This document shows, one piece after another, positions 1-7,667 of a stretch of DNA of 64,000 nt. The DNA comes from Cumulibacter soli (GTDB taxonomy: Bacteria > Actinomycetota > Actinomycetes > Mycobacteriales > Antricoccaceae). The translations under genes and the position numbers were made by a program. The DNA is taken from contig NZ_SMSG01000007.1 of NCBI RefSeq assembly GCF_004382795.1, forward strand, positions 124,001 to 188,000. The letters are read 5' to 3'. The number at the start of each line of letters is the position of its first letter. Positions within the stretch are counted from its first letter, which is position 1. The notes under the pieces were generated by a model. The model was given only the letters and a program-made list of their open reading frames with translations, did not search any database and had not been told where the DNA came from.

Positions 1-1109
1 TGGCCAGCGGCTGGCTTCCGGGATCGTCCGGGGTGAGCGCGACAGCGTCCGAGGAGCCCGCGGCGCAGGCGCACACCGCGGAACTCCCGCCGTACGTACG
101 GGCGGGGATCCAAATGACGATCGCCGCGGGGATCTCCGTCGTACTCGGTGTGTTGATCTCCCCCGACCGGTTCTATTGGGCGGTCATCGCGACGTTCGTG
201 ACGTTCATGGGCGCGAACAACGCGGCCGAACAGGTACGCAAAGGCGCGTTCCGGGTGATCGGAACCGTCGGCGGTGTCGTCATCGGCGCCCTGCTCGCGC
301 ACGCGGTCGGTCATCAAGTGGCGATGTCGATCATCGTGATTCTCGCGTTCCTGTTCCTCGGGATCTATTTCATGCGAGTCAACTACGCCCTGTTCGCGGT
401 GGCGATCACCGTGATGGTCTCGATGCTGTACGTGCAACTCGGCGAGTACTCCGAAGACATCCTTGAGTTACGCCTACTGGAAACCCTGGTCGGTTCGCTC
501 GCGGCCGTGCTGACCGTGCTGTTCGTGTTCCCGTTGCGTACGGCGCGGGTGGTGCGGATCGCGACGCGAGAGTTCGTCGATGCGCTCGCGGAGATGGCCG
601 GTCAGACGGTCCTGCTGTTGCAACGCAGCGAGGACGAGCAGGAGCTGCGCCGCGCGACCCGCGACGTCGACGCGGCATTTCAGGCACTCGCAGCCGCGAC
701 GGCGCCGGGACGGTCGAAGTTGCGGATCCCGGGCTCGTTCGGCGGCGTCGAGCAGCCGTGGTGGTTCGCCGCGAACGCCGCCCACTCGTACGCGCGGAAC
801 TTGGTGATCGATACCCGCGAGGGGCGCCCGATCAAGGGTGCGCACGCAGAACTGCTGTCCGCCGCGGGTGACCTACTGGTTGCCTCGGCCGCCGAACTAT
901 CCGCCGGGATGACCGAGCACCGCACGACCCGCGTCTACACCCGCTCAGCGTCGCAGTTCGAGCGCGTGGCTGCCGAGTTGGACGACGAGCATCGGTTCAC
1001 GCCGCGCCAGTTAGCGCTACGCGATCTGCAGTTACTCGATGGCGCACTCGCGAACCTGGCGCAGTCAGCCGGACTCGAGGTCCGCTCGATGGACGCCGCC
1101 ATCACCTGA
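1..1109 (+). CDS. FUSC-family membrane protein, 5' end outside window
   Basis: The reading frame is open to the left edge, so the gene starts upstream; a GTG at 33 is only an internal possibility. The visible part begins with a short linker, then about five hydrophobic segments over the first ~170 residues (including AGISVVLGVLISP and MSIIVILAFLFLGIYF), followed by a ~190-residue soluble tail rich in Arg, Glu and Ala. This matches the second membrane domain plus cytoplasmic tail of fusaric-acid-resistance (FUSC/YccS-like) proteins, which are typically about 700 residues and are proposed aromatic-acid or small-molecule exporters of the inner membrane. Substrate is unknown. The gene ends 31 nt before a strong hairpin that likely terminates it. 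Confidence 0.75.
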   Translation, partial: ASGWLPGSSGVSATASEEPAAQAHTAELPPYVRAGIQMTIAAGISVVLGVLISPDRFYWAVIATFVTFMGANNAAEQVRKGAFRVIGTVGGVVIGALLAHAVGHQVAMSIIVILAFLFLGIYFMRVNYALFAVAITVMVSMLYVQLGEYSEDILELRLLETLVGSLAAVLTVLFVFPLRTARVVRIATREFVDALAEMAGQTVLLLQRSEDEQELRRATRDVDAAFQALAAATAPGRSKLRIPGSFGGVEQPWWFAANAAHSYARNLVIDTREGRPIKGAHAELLSAAGDLLVASAAELSAGMTEHRTTRVYTRSASQFERVAAELDDEHRFTPRQLALRDLQLLDGALANLAQSAGLEVRSMDAAIT

Positions 1110-1140
1110 GCGAACACCGTACGCCGTGGTGTTCAGTTAA

Positions 1141-1182
1141 AAAGGCAGATCTTGTACCGACTACGGTTCAAGATCTGCCTTT
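1141..1182. terminator. Bidirectional terminator hairpin
   Basis: A perfect 14-bp stem (AAAGGCAGATCTTG at 1141-1154 pairing with 1169-1182) encloses a 14-nt loop. Read leftward it is followed by TTTTTAA, a good T tract for the minus-strand TetR gene; read rightward it follows the FUSC stop by 31 nt. Confidence 0.8.
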
Positions 1183-1200
1183 GCAATCGCGGCCGTCAAT

Positions 1201-1264
1201 TCGCGCATTAAGGCGCGCACTTACACCCCGTAGTCGGGGCAAAACCGCGCCACCTAATGCGCGA
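1201..1264. repeat. 64-nt three-tier inverted repeat
   Basis: Three nested stems are visible: TCGCGCATTA (1201-1210) with TAATGCGCGA (1255-1264), GGCGCG (1212-1217) with CGCGCC (1246-1251), and CCCCG (1226-1230) with CGGGG (1235-1239). It lies between the FUSC terminator and the end of the TetR gene and has no coding potential I can support. It resembles an intergenic REP-like unit or a structured RNA; the sequence alone does not decide. Confidence 0.7.
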
Positions 1265-1300
1265 CTGAGAAACCCGGCGTGCGCGACTGAGAAACCCGGC
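1259..1300. repeat. Two tandem 20-bp direct repeats
   Basis: GCGCGACTGAGAAACCCGGC occurs at 1259-1278 and again at 1281-1300, separated by GT, giving a 22-bp period. The first copy overlaps the right arm of the adjacent 64-nt inverted repeat, so the two may form one composite intergenic element. Confidence 0.8.
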
Positions 1301-1326
1301 CTCGGCGTACGGCGGGATCGAATCAG

Positions 1327-1980
1327 TTACGACTCGTCCGGCTCGAGTGCGTCGAGGATCAGCGCGAGCCCGAAGGTGAACTCATCGCCGTACTCGTATC
1401 CGGGCTGCATCGCGTGCGTCATGGCGATCTCCGCGAGATACGGGAACCGCTCCGCGACGCCCTCGGCGAGGATCCCTTCGGCGACGTCATGCAGCTGCGA
1501 CTCGTTGTCGAACGGCAGACTCACCTCCTGCAGCACGAAACCGTAGACGTACGAATCGATCAGCGAGACCGCGTGTGCCGCCATCACCACAGAGAACCCG
1601 TTGGCCCGCAGATTGCCCAGTACGGCGTCGTGATGTGTCAAGGTCGCCGGTCCCGGATTCGCCCGAGAATCCATCAAGCCCACCGCCCACCGATGCCCCT
1701 TCAACGCCTCACGCGCCGACCTGGCGCGCGCCCGCATCGCTGGTCGCCACGGATCACCAGGCGCCGGTAACTCGATCTCGGCAAAGATCGCATCGACCAT
1801 GCCATCCAGGATCCCGTCGCGACCGGCGACGTGGTTGTACAGCGACATCGCCTCCACTCCGAGCCGCGCGGCTACCGCGCGCATCGTCACCCCGGTGGCG
1901 CCGTTGGCGTCCGCAATCGCGACTGCTGCCGCCACGATCCGTTCACGACTGAGCGGCGTACGACGTTTCGCTGGACTCAC
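1327..1980 (-). CDS. TetR-family transcriptional regulator
   Basis: A 217-residue protein with an N-terminal TetR helix-turn-helix (about residues 28-60, with MRAVAARLGVEAMSLYNHV) and a C-terminal ligand-binding domain of the tetracycline-repressor-like C1 type (INPxxxG-like region replaced by RANPGPATLTHHDAVL). The GTG start at 1980 is preceded by AAGGGAGGG at suitable distance. It is divergent from an NAD(P)-binding reductase, and the 90-bp gap holds two palindromes that are natural operator candidates, so it probably represses itself and the reductase. The inducer is unknown. Confidence 0.9.
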   Translation of the reverse strand: MSPAKRRTPLSRERIVAAAVAIADANGATGVTMRAVAARLGVEAMSLYNHVAGRDGILDGMVDAIFAEIELPAPGDPWRPAMRARARSAREALKGHRWAVGLMDSRANPGPATLTHHDAVLGNLRANGFSVVMAAHAVSLIDSYVYGFVLQEVSLPFDNESQLHDVAEGILAEGVAERFPYLAEIAMTHAMQPGYEYGDEFTFGLALILDALEPDES

Positions 1981-2001
1981 AATCAGACCCTCCCTTGACG
2001 A

Positions 2002-2039
2002 ACTTACACCGTAAGCCTACTCTTACTTACATCGTAAGT
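2002..2039. promoter_or_regulatory. Tandem palindromic operators for the TetR regulator
   Basis: Two related palindromes, ACTTAC-ACC-GTAAGC (2002-2016) and ACTTAC-ATC-GTAAGT (2025-2039), lie with centres 23 bp apart in the divergent intergenic region. Their identical half-sites and position 20-60 bp from both starts fit a TetR-family operator pair. Confidence 0.75.
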
Positions 2040-2070
2040 TTTTGAGTGACCAGCGGTGGGAGATCACCAC

Positions 2071-2778
2071 ATGACGAACGCGCACGAAATCCGTCGGGTC
2101 TGCGTCATCGGCGCATCAGGAAAACTCGGCCAGTACATGATTCGGCATTGCCTCGATCGCGGATATGAGGTCGTCGGAGTCTGCCGCACCAAGAGCATCC
2201 CGAAACTAGACGCCCTCGCCGATCAGATCACCATCATCGGCGGCAAGACCAACGATCGCGAGGTCATCAGTCAGGCGGTCGCTGGCTGCGACGGCGTACT
2301 GACGGTATTGGTCCCGTGGGGCGTACAGCAGTACTCCTCCGGAACCGCGCAGGCTGTGCTCGACTACGCCGAGCCACATGCTCGGCTCGCGTTCTCCTGC
2401 GGATGGCACATCACCCGCGACGGTAAAGATCAATACTCGCGAGGATTCCGCGCCTTCCTGAAGGTCTCCACCTGGCTCGGGCGGGCGGTGCGTTTCGCCG
2501 AGATCGACGACCAGGTGGAAGCGTGCCGGCGGATCTTCGCCAGCGAGCGACCGTGGACCGTGGTACGCGGCAGCGACCTTGAAGAAGGCGACAGTCAGGG
2601 GCTTCCGGTCTGGAGCGAACACGTCGGCGACCCGGTGCTAGCCAGCAACCTCACCCGACGCACCGACTTTGCGCTGTTCATGGTCGAGGCGCTTCGTGAC
2701 GACTCGCTGATCCAGCAGGCGCCAGCGATCGTAGGGCGTCTCACTCCGAGCGCTCAGGCCCACCTGTCGAACGCGTAG
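2071..2778 (+). CDS. NAD(P)-binding (NmrA/atypical SDR) reductase
   Basis: A 235-residue Rossmann protein: the glycine motif GASGKLG sits at residues 14-20 after the first beta strand, typical of NmrA-like or extended-SDR NAD(P)H-binding proteins. No YxxxK catalytic pair is obvious, so it may be a sensor or a quinone/epimerase-like reductase. I place the start at the ATG at 2071 because GGGAG lies 8 nt upstream; a GTG at 2056 in the same frame overlaps that ribosome site and is less likely. It is divergent from the TetR gene and shares its operators, so induction by the TetR ligand is the likely control. Confidence 0.8.
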   Translation: MTNAHEIRRVCVIGASGKLGQYMIRHCLDRGYEVVGVCRTKSIPKLDALADQITIIGGKTNDREVISQAVAGCDGVLTVLVPWGVQQYSSGTAQAVLDYAEPHARLAFSCGWHITRDGKDQYSRGFRAFLKVSTWLGRAVRFAEIDDQVEACRRIFASERPWTVVRGSDLEEGDSQGLPVWSEHVGDPVLASNLTRRTDFALFMVEALRDDSLIQQAPAIVGRLTPSAQAHLSNA

Positions 2779-2949
2779 CGCCACTGCTTGATCAACATTT
2801 GAACCCGGTGCGCATACGACCGCGGCAATCGGCGCACGACGTCGCCCCCTTGCCGAGACCGACTCCGCGGCGATCAGATCGCGTAGCGCCTCGGTAGTTC
2901 CTGCTGCCGAGGACGATTGACCGGGGCGTCGGACGACTGCGCCGAATAA

Positions 2950-4311
2950 TCACGCCCGGTGTTGGCGCAGTTCGTCGAGGCGTAATAGTGCCTCTCGGCG
3001 CTCCTGCGCATGATCGACCATGCGCGGCGGATACCCACCAGCGTAGCCATCCTCATGTCGCCAGGGCTCGTGCGCCGCAGCACCGCGAAGGTGGCGCAGC
3101 TCTGGCAGCCAACGCCGTACGTAGTGACCGTCTGGGTCGAACCGCAGGCCTTGGCGAATCGGATTGAAGATCCGGTAGTACGGCGCGGCGTCGGTCCCGG
3201 TGCCAGCAACCCACTGCCAGCCATGGCTGTTGGAGGCGAGATCGCCATCCTGTAGATGTTTCATGAAGTGGCGCGCCCCCACTGGCCACCACGTGTGCAG
3301 GTCCTTTACCAGGAAACTCGCGGTCACCATGCGTACCCGGTTGTGCATCCAACCCTGCTCACGTAACTGCCGCATCCCCGCGTCGACGAGCGGATAGCCC
3401 GTGCGACCGTCCCGCCATGCCTGTATCGCTTCTTCGTCGTTGTCATAGCGCATCCGCGCGAAGTCCGCGCGCCAGTCACGCCACGCCGATTTCGGTGAAT
3501 GCCACAGGACGTCGGCGTAGAACTCGCGCCAGGCTAGTTCGGACATATATCGACGGACACTATCGATTCTCCCGGCGGCGCTCCCAGCGGTGTCCTTTTC
3601 ACGGGCGAGGTCGGCCAGCATTGTGCGCGGATGTATTTCGCCGTACTTGAGCGGGACCGACATCCCGCTGGTGACGTCGAGATCGGGGCGGTCCCGGTGC
3701 TCCCCGTAGCCAGAGAGGTCCATCCGCAAGAACGTCCACCACCGTTCCAGCGCGGCATTCTCGCCAACACCACCATTGACTTCTCGGACGACCTCCTCGC
3801 CAGCGACGCCGCGCCGCCAGCGTGGTTCGACTGCGTCGGCCGGCGCCGGCCAGCCGTGCGCGGCCCACGCGGCGCGGTACGGGGTGAACACGCGGTACGG
3901 CGTACGGCCGGACGTGTTCACTCGCCCGGGTGCGACCGCGTACGGAGTCCCGGTAACCATCAGCCGGCGACCAGTTGCGGCCAGTGCGCGCTGCACCAGC
4001 GCATCTCGAGATCGCCCGTACGGCGTGGTTTCGCCGGTCACGTGCACCTCATCGGCCGCGACCTCGTCGGCGATCTCCCGGAGTACCGCCGCCGGCTCAC
4101 CGGACCGCACCACCAAAGCACCATCCGTCTGCGCCGACAGCGCGGCCAGCGAATCACGCAGGCGCCTCACCCGCGCGCCGTGCACGCATCCGAACGCCGA
4201 GTCGAGCACAAATACCGGCAACACCCGGTCGGCGGCCGCGCAGGCAGCGAGCAACGCCGGGTTGTCCCCCAACCGTAGATCGCGGCGGAACCACATCACG
4301 GCAGTGGTCAT
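2950..4311 (-). CDS. phr: Deoxyribodipyrimidine photolyase (class I)
   Basis: A 453-residue photolyase/cryptochrome protein. The N-terminal alpha/beta antenna domain begins MTTAVMWFRRDLRLGDNP; the C-terminal FAD domain shows WREFYADVLWHSP, GYPLVDAGMRQL, WMHNRVRMVTASFLVKDL, and DGDLASNSHGWQWVAGTGTD, the DNA- and FAD-binding core of CPD photolyases. It uses light to reverse cyclobutane pyrimidine dimers. The ATG at 4309-4311 overlaps the stop of the upstream SDR gene (ATGA), indicating translational coupling; an in-frame upstream extension to 4362 is disfavoured. It is the last gene of a four-gene unit controlled most likely by the nearby LitR-type photoreceptor. A (6-4) or DASH type is less likely from the motifs. 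Confidence 0.95.
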   Translation of the reverse strand: MTTAVMWFRRDLRLGDNPALLAACAAADRVLPVFVLDSAFGCVHGARVRRLRDSLAALSAQTDGALVVRSGEPAAVLREIADEVAADEVHVTGETTPYGRSRDALVQRALAATGRRLMVTGTPYAVAPGRVNTSGRTPYRVFTPYRAAWAAHGWPAPADAVEPRWRRGVAGEEVVREVNGGVGENAALERWWTFLRMDLSGYGEHRDRPDLDVTSGMSVPLKYGEIHPRTMLADLAREKDTAGSAAGRIDSVRRYMSELAWREFYADVLWHSPKSAWRDWRADFARMRYDNDEEAIQAWRDGRTGYPLVDAGMRQLREQGWMHNRVRMVTASFLVKDLHTWWPVGARHFMKHLQDGDLASNSHGWQWVAGTGTDAAPYYRIFNPIRQGLRFDPDGHYVRRWLPELRHLRGAAAHEPWRHEDGYAGGYPPRMVDHAQERREALLRLDELRQHRA

Positions 4312-5078
4312 CGCGCACCACCACGCGAGGACGCGGCCACCCGCGCCGCAATGCGGTCCCACACCCGGTTCGGCAACCGCGCGGCGATCCTCATCAGCAA
4401 CGCTATCGGCGCCGGAAAGACGATCTCACGGCGACCGCGTTCGAGCCCGTCGGCGATCGAGCGTGCGGCGTGATCGGGTTCGACGATGAAAGGCATTGGG
4501 AACGCGTTGTTCTCGGTGAGTTCGGTGCGTACGAATCCAGGCGCGACGGTAGTCACCGAAATACCGCGGACACCGAGCGACGCACGCAGCGACTCAAGCA
4601 GATTCAACTGCGCAGCCTTCGTCGCGCCGTATGCTTCGGATCCGGCAAGGCCGCGATAGCCGGCAACGGAGGCGATACCGACAATGTGCCCTGCACCCTC
4701 GTCCACCATCCTGGGCACGACTTGTGCGAGCACATTGTTCATTCCCAGCAGGTTCACCTCGACATGCTCAGCGAACGTCTGGCGATCCCACCGACTGACG
4801 TCGAACTGCTTCCAGGTGCCCGCACACCACACGACGAGATCGATACCGCCGAGCCCGTCACACACCGCATCAGTTGCGGCTGCCACCTCGCCTGGCTCGG
4901 TGACATCGCATGGTGCGACAACCATCCGTCCGCGCGAGAGTTCCTCAAGTCGCGATCGGCGACGCGCACTAATGGCGAGAATCGCGCCGCGTCGTTCGAG
5001 TTCTTCAGCCAGCGCGGCCCCGATCCCGCTGGATGCACCCACGATCCAGCATCGGACCCCGGTCAGATTGACACTCAT
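4308..5078 (-). CDS. Short-chain dehydrogenase/reductase
   Basis: A 256-residue classical SDR. The cofactor motif GASSGIG is at residues 14-20, NxLG near 114, and the catalytic YGATK near residue 150 preceded by a conserved Ser in VGIASVAG. It overlaps by 4 nt both the DUF1365 gene upstream (ATGA at 5075-5078) and the photolyase gene downstream. SDRs of this kind recur in bacterial photolyase/DUF1365/flavo-oxidase clusters that respond to light or singlet oxygen. The substrate is unknown; a lipid or isoprenoid intermediate is an inference from the context. Confidence 0.9.
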   Translation of the reverse strand: MSVNLTGVRCWIVGASSGIGAALAEELERRGAILAISARRRSRLEELSRGRMVVAPCDVTEPGEVAAATDAVCDGLGGIDLVVWCAGTWKQFDVSRWDRQTFAEHVEVNLLGMNNVLAQVVPRMVDEGAGHIVGIASVAGYRGLAGSEAYGATKAAQLNLLESLRASLGVRGISVTTVAPGFVRTELTENNAFPMPFIVEPDHAARSIADGLERGRREIVFPAPIALLMRIAARLPNRVWDRIAARVAASSRGGAR

Positions 5079-5848
5079 AGAACACTCTCCTCGCGGTCAT
5101 CGGTTCGCGTGTCGCGACACTCGGTTCGCCGATATATGGGCAGTCTCCGCATCCATAACCAGCCGCCGTGCAGGCGGATCAACGTGCTCACCCGCTGCGT
5201 GACCAGCGGATGGCGCAGCACGACCCACAACAATGCGCGCCGATTGATCAAACGTGGGGTGCCGCGAAACGAGGCGCTGAAAGTACAACGTCCTTCCCGG
5301 AGCAGGTCGACGCTCACCTCGAGGTCATCGCGCGTCAGGCGCACGCGGACGTCGTACTGACCGTTGATGTCGTTGAACGGCGACACGTAGAAAGACTTGT
5401 CGATTCGCGCGGAGCCGTGCTCGCTCGGATCGAGTAGGTAAGCGTGCCGCCCGCCGTACGTGTTGTGCACCTCCAGCACGATCGCTGCGATCGCCCCATC
5501 GCGATCGATGCACCAGAACACGGTTAACGGATTGAAGGTATATCCCAAGAATCTCGGATTGGTCAGCATCAGCACCCGGTCGTCGCCGGTCAGTTCGATC
5601 CCATGGTTGCACAGGAAGCGGGCCACGTCCCCGCGTATGCCACCCCCGAGCCGCCCGTTATCGAGGTGATCCTGCGCCTCGAACGCGGCAAACGGGCGCC
5701 AGTGTCGAGGAATAGCGTCGATCTCGTCCAGATCCACCAGCCATTGGTAAGTCCGATGCCGGAAGCGGTGCACCAACGGTGTCCGGCGCTCGTGGAACAC
5801 TTGGCCAACAACAATCGCGGGCAGCGACGGCAACGAGTCGGCCTTCAC
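5075..5848 (-). CDS. DUF1365 family protein
   Basis: A roughly 257-residue member of DUF1365 (COG3496), recognised by VFHERRTPLVHRFRHRTYQWLVDLDE near the N-terminus, LTNPRFLGYTFNPLTVFWC in the centre and EVHNTYGGRHAYLL after it. I choose the GTG at 5848 because it overlaps the stop of the upstream gene (GTGA) like the other junctions of this unit, and the family usually starts just before the VxxGxVxHxR motif; an ATG at 5893 would add 15 poorly conserved residues. The biochemical role is unproven. The family travels with COG2907 flavo-oxidases and photolyases, and in some bacteria with cyclopropane-synthase-like methyltransferases acting on membrane lipids. Confidence 0.85.
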   Translation of the reverse strand: MKADSLPSLPAIVVGQVFHERRTPLVHRFRHRTYQWLVDLDEIDAIPRHWRPFAAFEAQDHLDNGRLGGGIRGDVARFLCNHGIELTGDDRVLMLTNPRFLGYTFNPLTVFWCIDRDGAIAAIVLEVHNTYGGRHAYLLDPSEHGSARIDKSFYVSPFNDINGQYDVRVRLTRDDLEVSVDLLREGRCTFSASFRGTPRLINRRALLWVVLRHPLVTQRVSTLIRLHGGWLWMRRLPIYRRTECRDTRTDDREESVL

Positions 5849-7104
5849 CACGTGACCCCGAACCGCGCTGCGGCCGCCACACCGGAACGACACCCGTCTT
5901 CATGGAATCCCCACCCTAGGTGCGCGCCGGCAAACGCGAGACGTTCACCGCCGGCCTCGCTCAACCGTGCCGCAGCAGCGACCGCTTCGGCCGTGAAGAT
6001 CGGGTGTTGGTACGTCATCTTGGCGGTCACGAAGGACTCGTCGACCCGGCCGTTGGCGCCGAGGGTAACGAGGTGCTCGTCGTTGTCGTCCAGGCCCTGC
6101 AGCCGATTCATCCAATAACTGACACTGACGTCGTCCGATCGACCGTGACAGGCCGGCAGTCGGTAGTTCCACGACGCACGGGCGCGCTCGAGGGTCGGCA
6201 ACAGTGACGCGTCCCGGTGCAGCCAGGTGTGGTTGACCGAGTACTCGATCGCCATCAGGTCGGCCTTCTCTTCGGGGGACGCATCAGCGAGCAGATCCAG
6301 AGCCTGGTCGGCATGCGTGGCGATGACAACGCGGTCGAAGGTGTGCTCACCCGATGCCGTGCGTACGTCGACGCCGTCATCGTGCCGCTGTACCGACAGC
6401 ACCTCAGCGCTCGTCCGTACGTCGCCGAGCCGCTCGACGACTGCCCCGACATAGGTACGCGAGCCGTCGACCACGGTCCGCCACGTCGGAGAGCCCGAGA
6501 CGCGCAACATTCCGTGATGGTCCAGGAAACGGAACAAATGTTGCGCCGGATAGTGCGCGGCGTCTTCAACACCGCAGGACCAGACACAGGCCACCAACGG
6601 GATCGCGAAGTGTTGCACGAAGTAGTCACCGTAACGTCCGAGCGCGAGAAATTCGCCCCAAGTCAGTGCTGCATCGCTTGGATCTGTGCTCGCCAGCAAC
6701 CTCCGCGCGTCACGGTGAAAGCGCGGGACCTGCCGCAGCAAGGCCCGGAACCGCCGGTCGAGCAGGCGCTCGGGCTGGGCGAGAATGCCTCCGATCCCAC
6801 GCCCTCCCGCATACGAGAGACCGCATTCGGCACACGTAATACTCATGCTCATCTCGGCGGGTCTGGTCTGTACGCCGAGCTCGCCGAACAGCCTGAGCAG
6901 GTATGGATACGTCCGGTCATTCATCACGATGAAGCCGCTGTCGATCGCCAGCGGCGCTCCCGAGCCACGGTCGACCTGATGGGTATGCGCATGTCCTCCG
7001 ATCCGGGAGTCCGCCTCGAAAAGCGTGACCTCGTGGGTTCGGCGAAGCAGATAGGCCGACGTCAGACCAGATATCCCCGCACCGATGACCGCGACAGATG
7101 ACAT
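5845..7104 (-). CDS. FAD-dependent amine-oxidase-like protein (COG2907)
   Basis: A 419-residue flavoprotein starting MSSVAVIGAGISGLTSAYLL, a dinucleotide-binding GxGxxG, followed by the FEADSRIGGHAHTH segment that places FAD. It matches the COG2907 NAD/FAD-binding proteins related to phytoene desaturase and amine oxidases. It is the first gene of the four-gene unit ending in photolyase; GGAGGGAGC lies just before the ATG. Its start is 113 nt from that of the divergent SRPBCC gene, with a perfect palindrome between. Light or oxidative control through the LitR-type regulator is the natural inference; the substrate is unknown, with unsaturated lipids a possibility. Confidence 0.88.
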   Translation of the reverse strand: MSSVAVIGAGISGLTSAYLLRRTHEVTLFEADSRIGGHAHTHQVDRGSGAPLAIDSGFIVMNDRTYPYLLRLFGELGVQTRPAEMSMSITCAECGLSYAGGRGIGGILAQPERLLDRRFRALLRQVPRFHRDARRLLASTDPSDAALTWGEFLALGRYGDYFVQHFAIPLVACVWSCGVEDAAHYPAQHLFRFLDHHGMLRVSGSPTWRTVVDGSRTYVGAVVERLGDVRTSAEVLSVQRHDDGVDVRTASGEHTFDRVVIATHADQALDLLADASPEEKADLMAIEYSVNHTWLHRDASLLPTLERARASWNYRLPACHGRSDDVSVSYWMNRLQGLDDNDEHLVTLGANGRVDESFVTAKMTYQHPIFTAEAVAAAARLSEAGGERLAFAGAHLGWGFHEDGCRSGVAAAARFGVTW

Positions 7105-7169
7105 GACGTGCTCCCTCCAGGTAAGCGCGCCGACACGTCACTCAGATGAGACCGACTGGTCGACTCGCG

Positions 7170-7186
7170 AACCTTACGATAAGGTT
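7170..7186. promoter_or_regulatory. Palindromic operator candidate for the LitR-type regulator
   Basis: AACCTTA-CGA-TAAGGTT is a perfect 7-bp inverted repeat with a 3-nt centre. It lies in the 113-bp gap between the FAD oxidoreductase operon (minus) and the SRPBCC-LitR operon (plus), 65 bp and 31 bp from the two starts. Position and symmetry fit control of both units by the MerR-type B12 protein encoded here. Confidence 0.65.
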
Positions 7187-7217
7187 TGTCGAGGGTTTGT
7201 GCAATCTTGGAGGCGTC

Positions 7218-7655
7218 ATGGAGTTCGTTCGCACTATCGCGACCCCCGCGGCACCGTCTGCGGTCTTCGAGTACCTCGCCGACTTCCGGTCGACGACGGA
7301 ATGGGATCCAGGCACAGTCGACACGCAACTCATCCACGGGGATGGCGGTGTCGGCAGCGAGTACCGCAATCTCTCGCGGTTCCTTGGCCGGGAAACCGAA
7401 CTGATTTATGTCGTCGAGGAACTTCGCGCGGATTCGCGGATCGTGCTGCGCGGCCAGAACGACACTGTGCGCGTCAGGGACACGATGACGATCACGTCCG
7501 CGGCTGGCGGTGGAAGCGAGGTCAGTTACCGTGCCGAGTTCACCTTTAGCGGCACGGCACGTCTGCTCACCCCGATCCTCTGGGTCGCACTTCGGCGCCT
7601 GGTCGACTCGGCCGCGCACGACCTGGGCGGAGTCCTCGCAACGCTGCGGTCCTAG
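7218..7655 (+). CDS. SRPBCC family protein
   Basis: A 145-residue START/SRPBCC-fold protein: MEFVRTIATPAAPSAVFEYL gives the first beta strand and helix, and AEFTFSGTARLLTPILW the amphipathic C-terminal part. These proteins form a hydrophobic cavity and act as lipid-binding, cyclase or aromatase-like proteins. The ATG at 7218 follows GGAGG by 4 nt; an upstream in-frame ATG at 7146 would run through the palindrome and is rejected. The next gene (LitR-type regulator) starts 12 nt after its stop, so the two are co-transcribed and divergent from the photolyase operon. Confidence 0.8.
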   Translation: MEFVRTIATPAAPSAVFEYLADFRSTTEWDPGTVDTQLIHGDGGVGSEYRNLSRFLGRETELIYVVEELRADSRIVLRGQNDTVRVRDTMTITSAAGGGSEVSYRAEFTFSGTARLLTPILWVALRRLVDSAAHDLGGVLATLRS

Positions 7656-7667
7656 GCTGTAAGTCGG

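Noticed and set aside
3975-5360. 461-codon open frame on the plus strand
   Set aside because: It is antisense to the photolyase, SDR and DUF1365 genes, has Arg/Pro/His-rich frame-shadow composition and no family motif.
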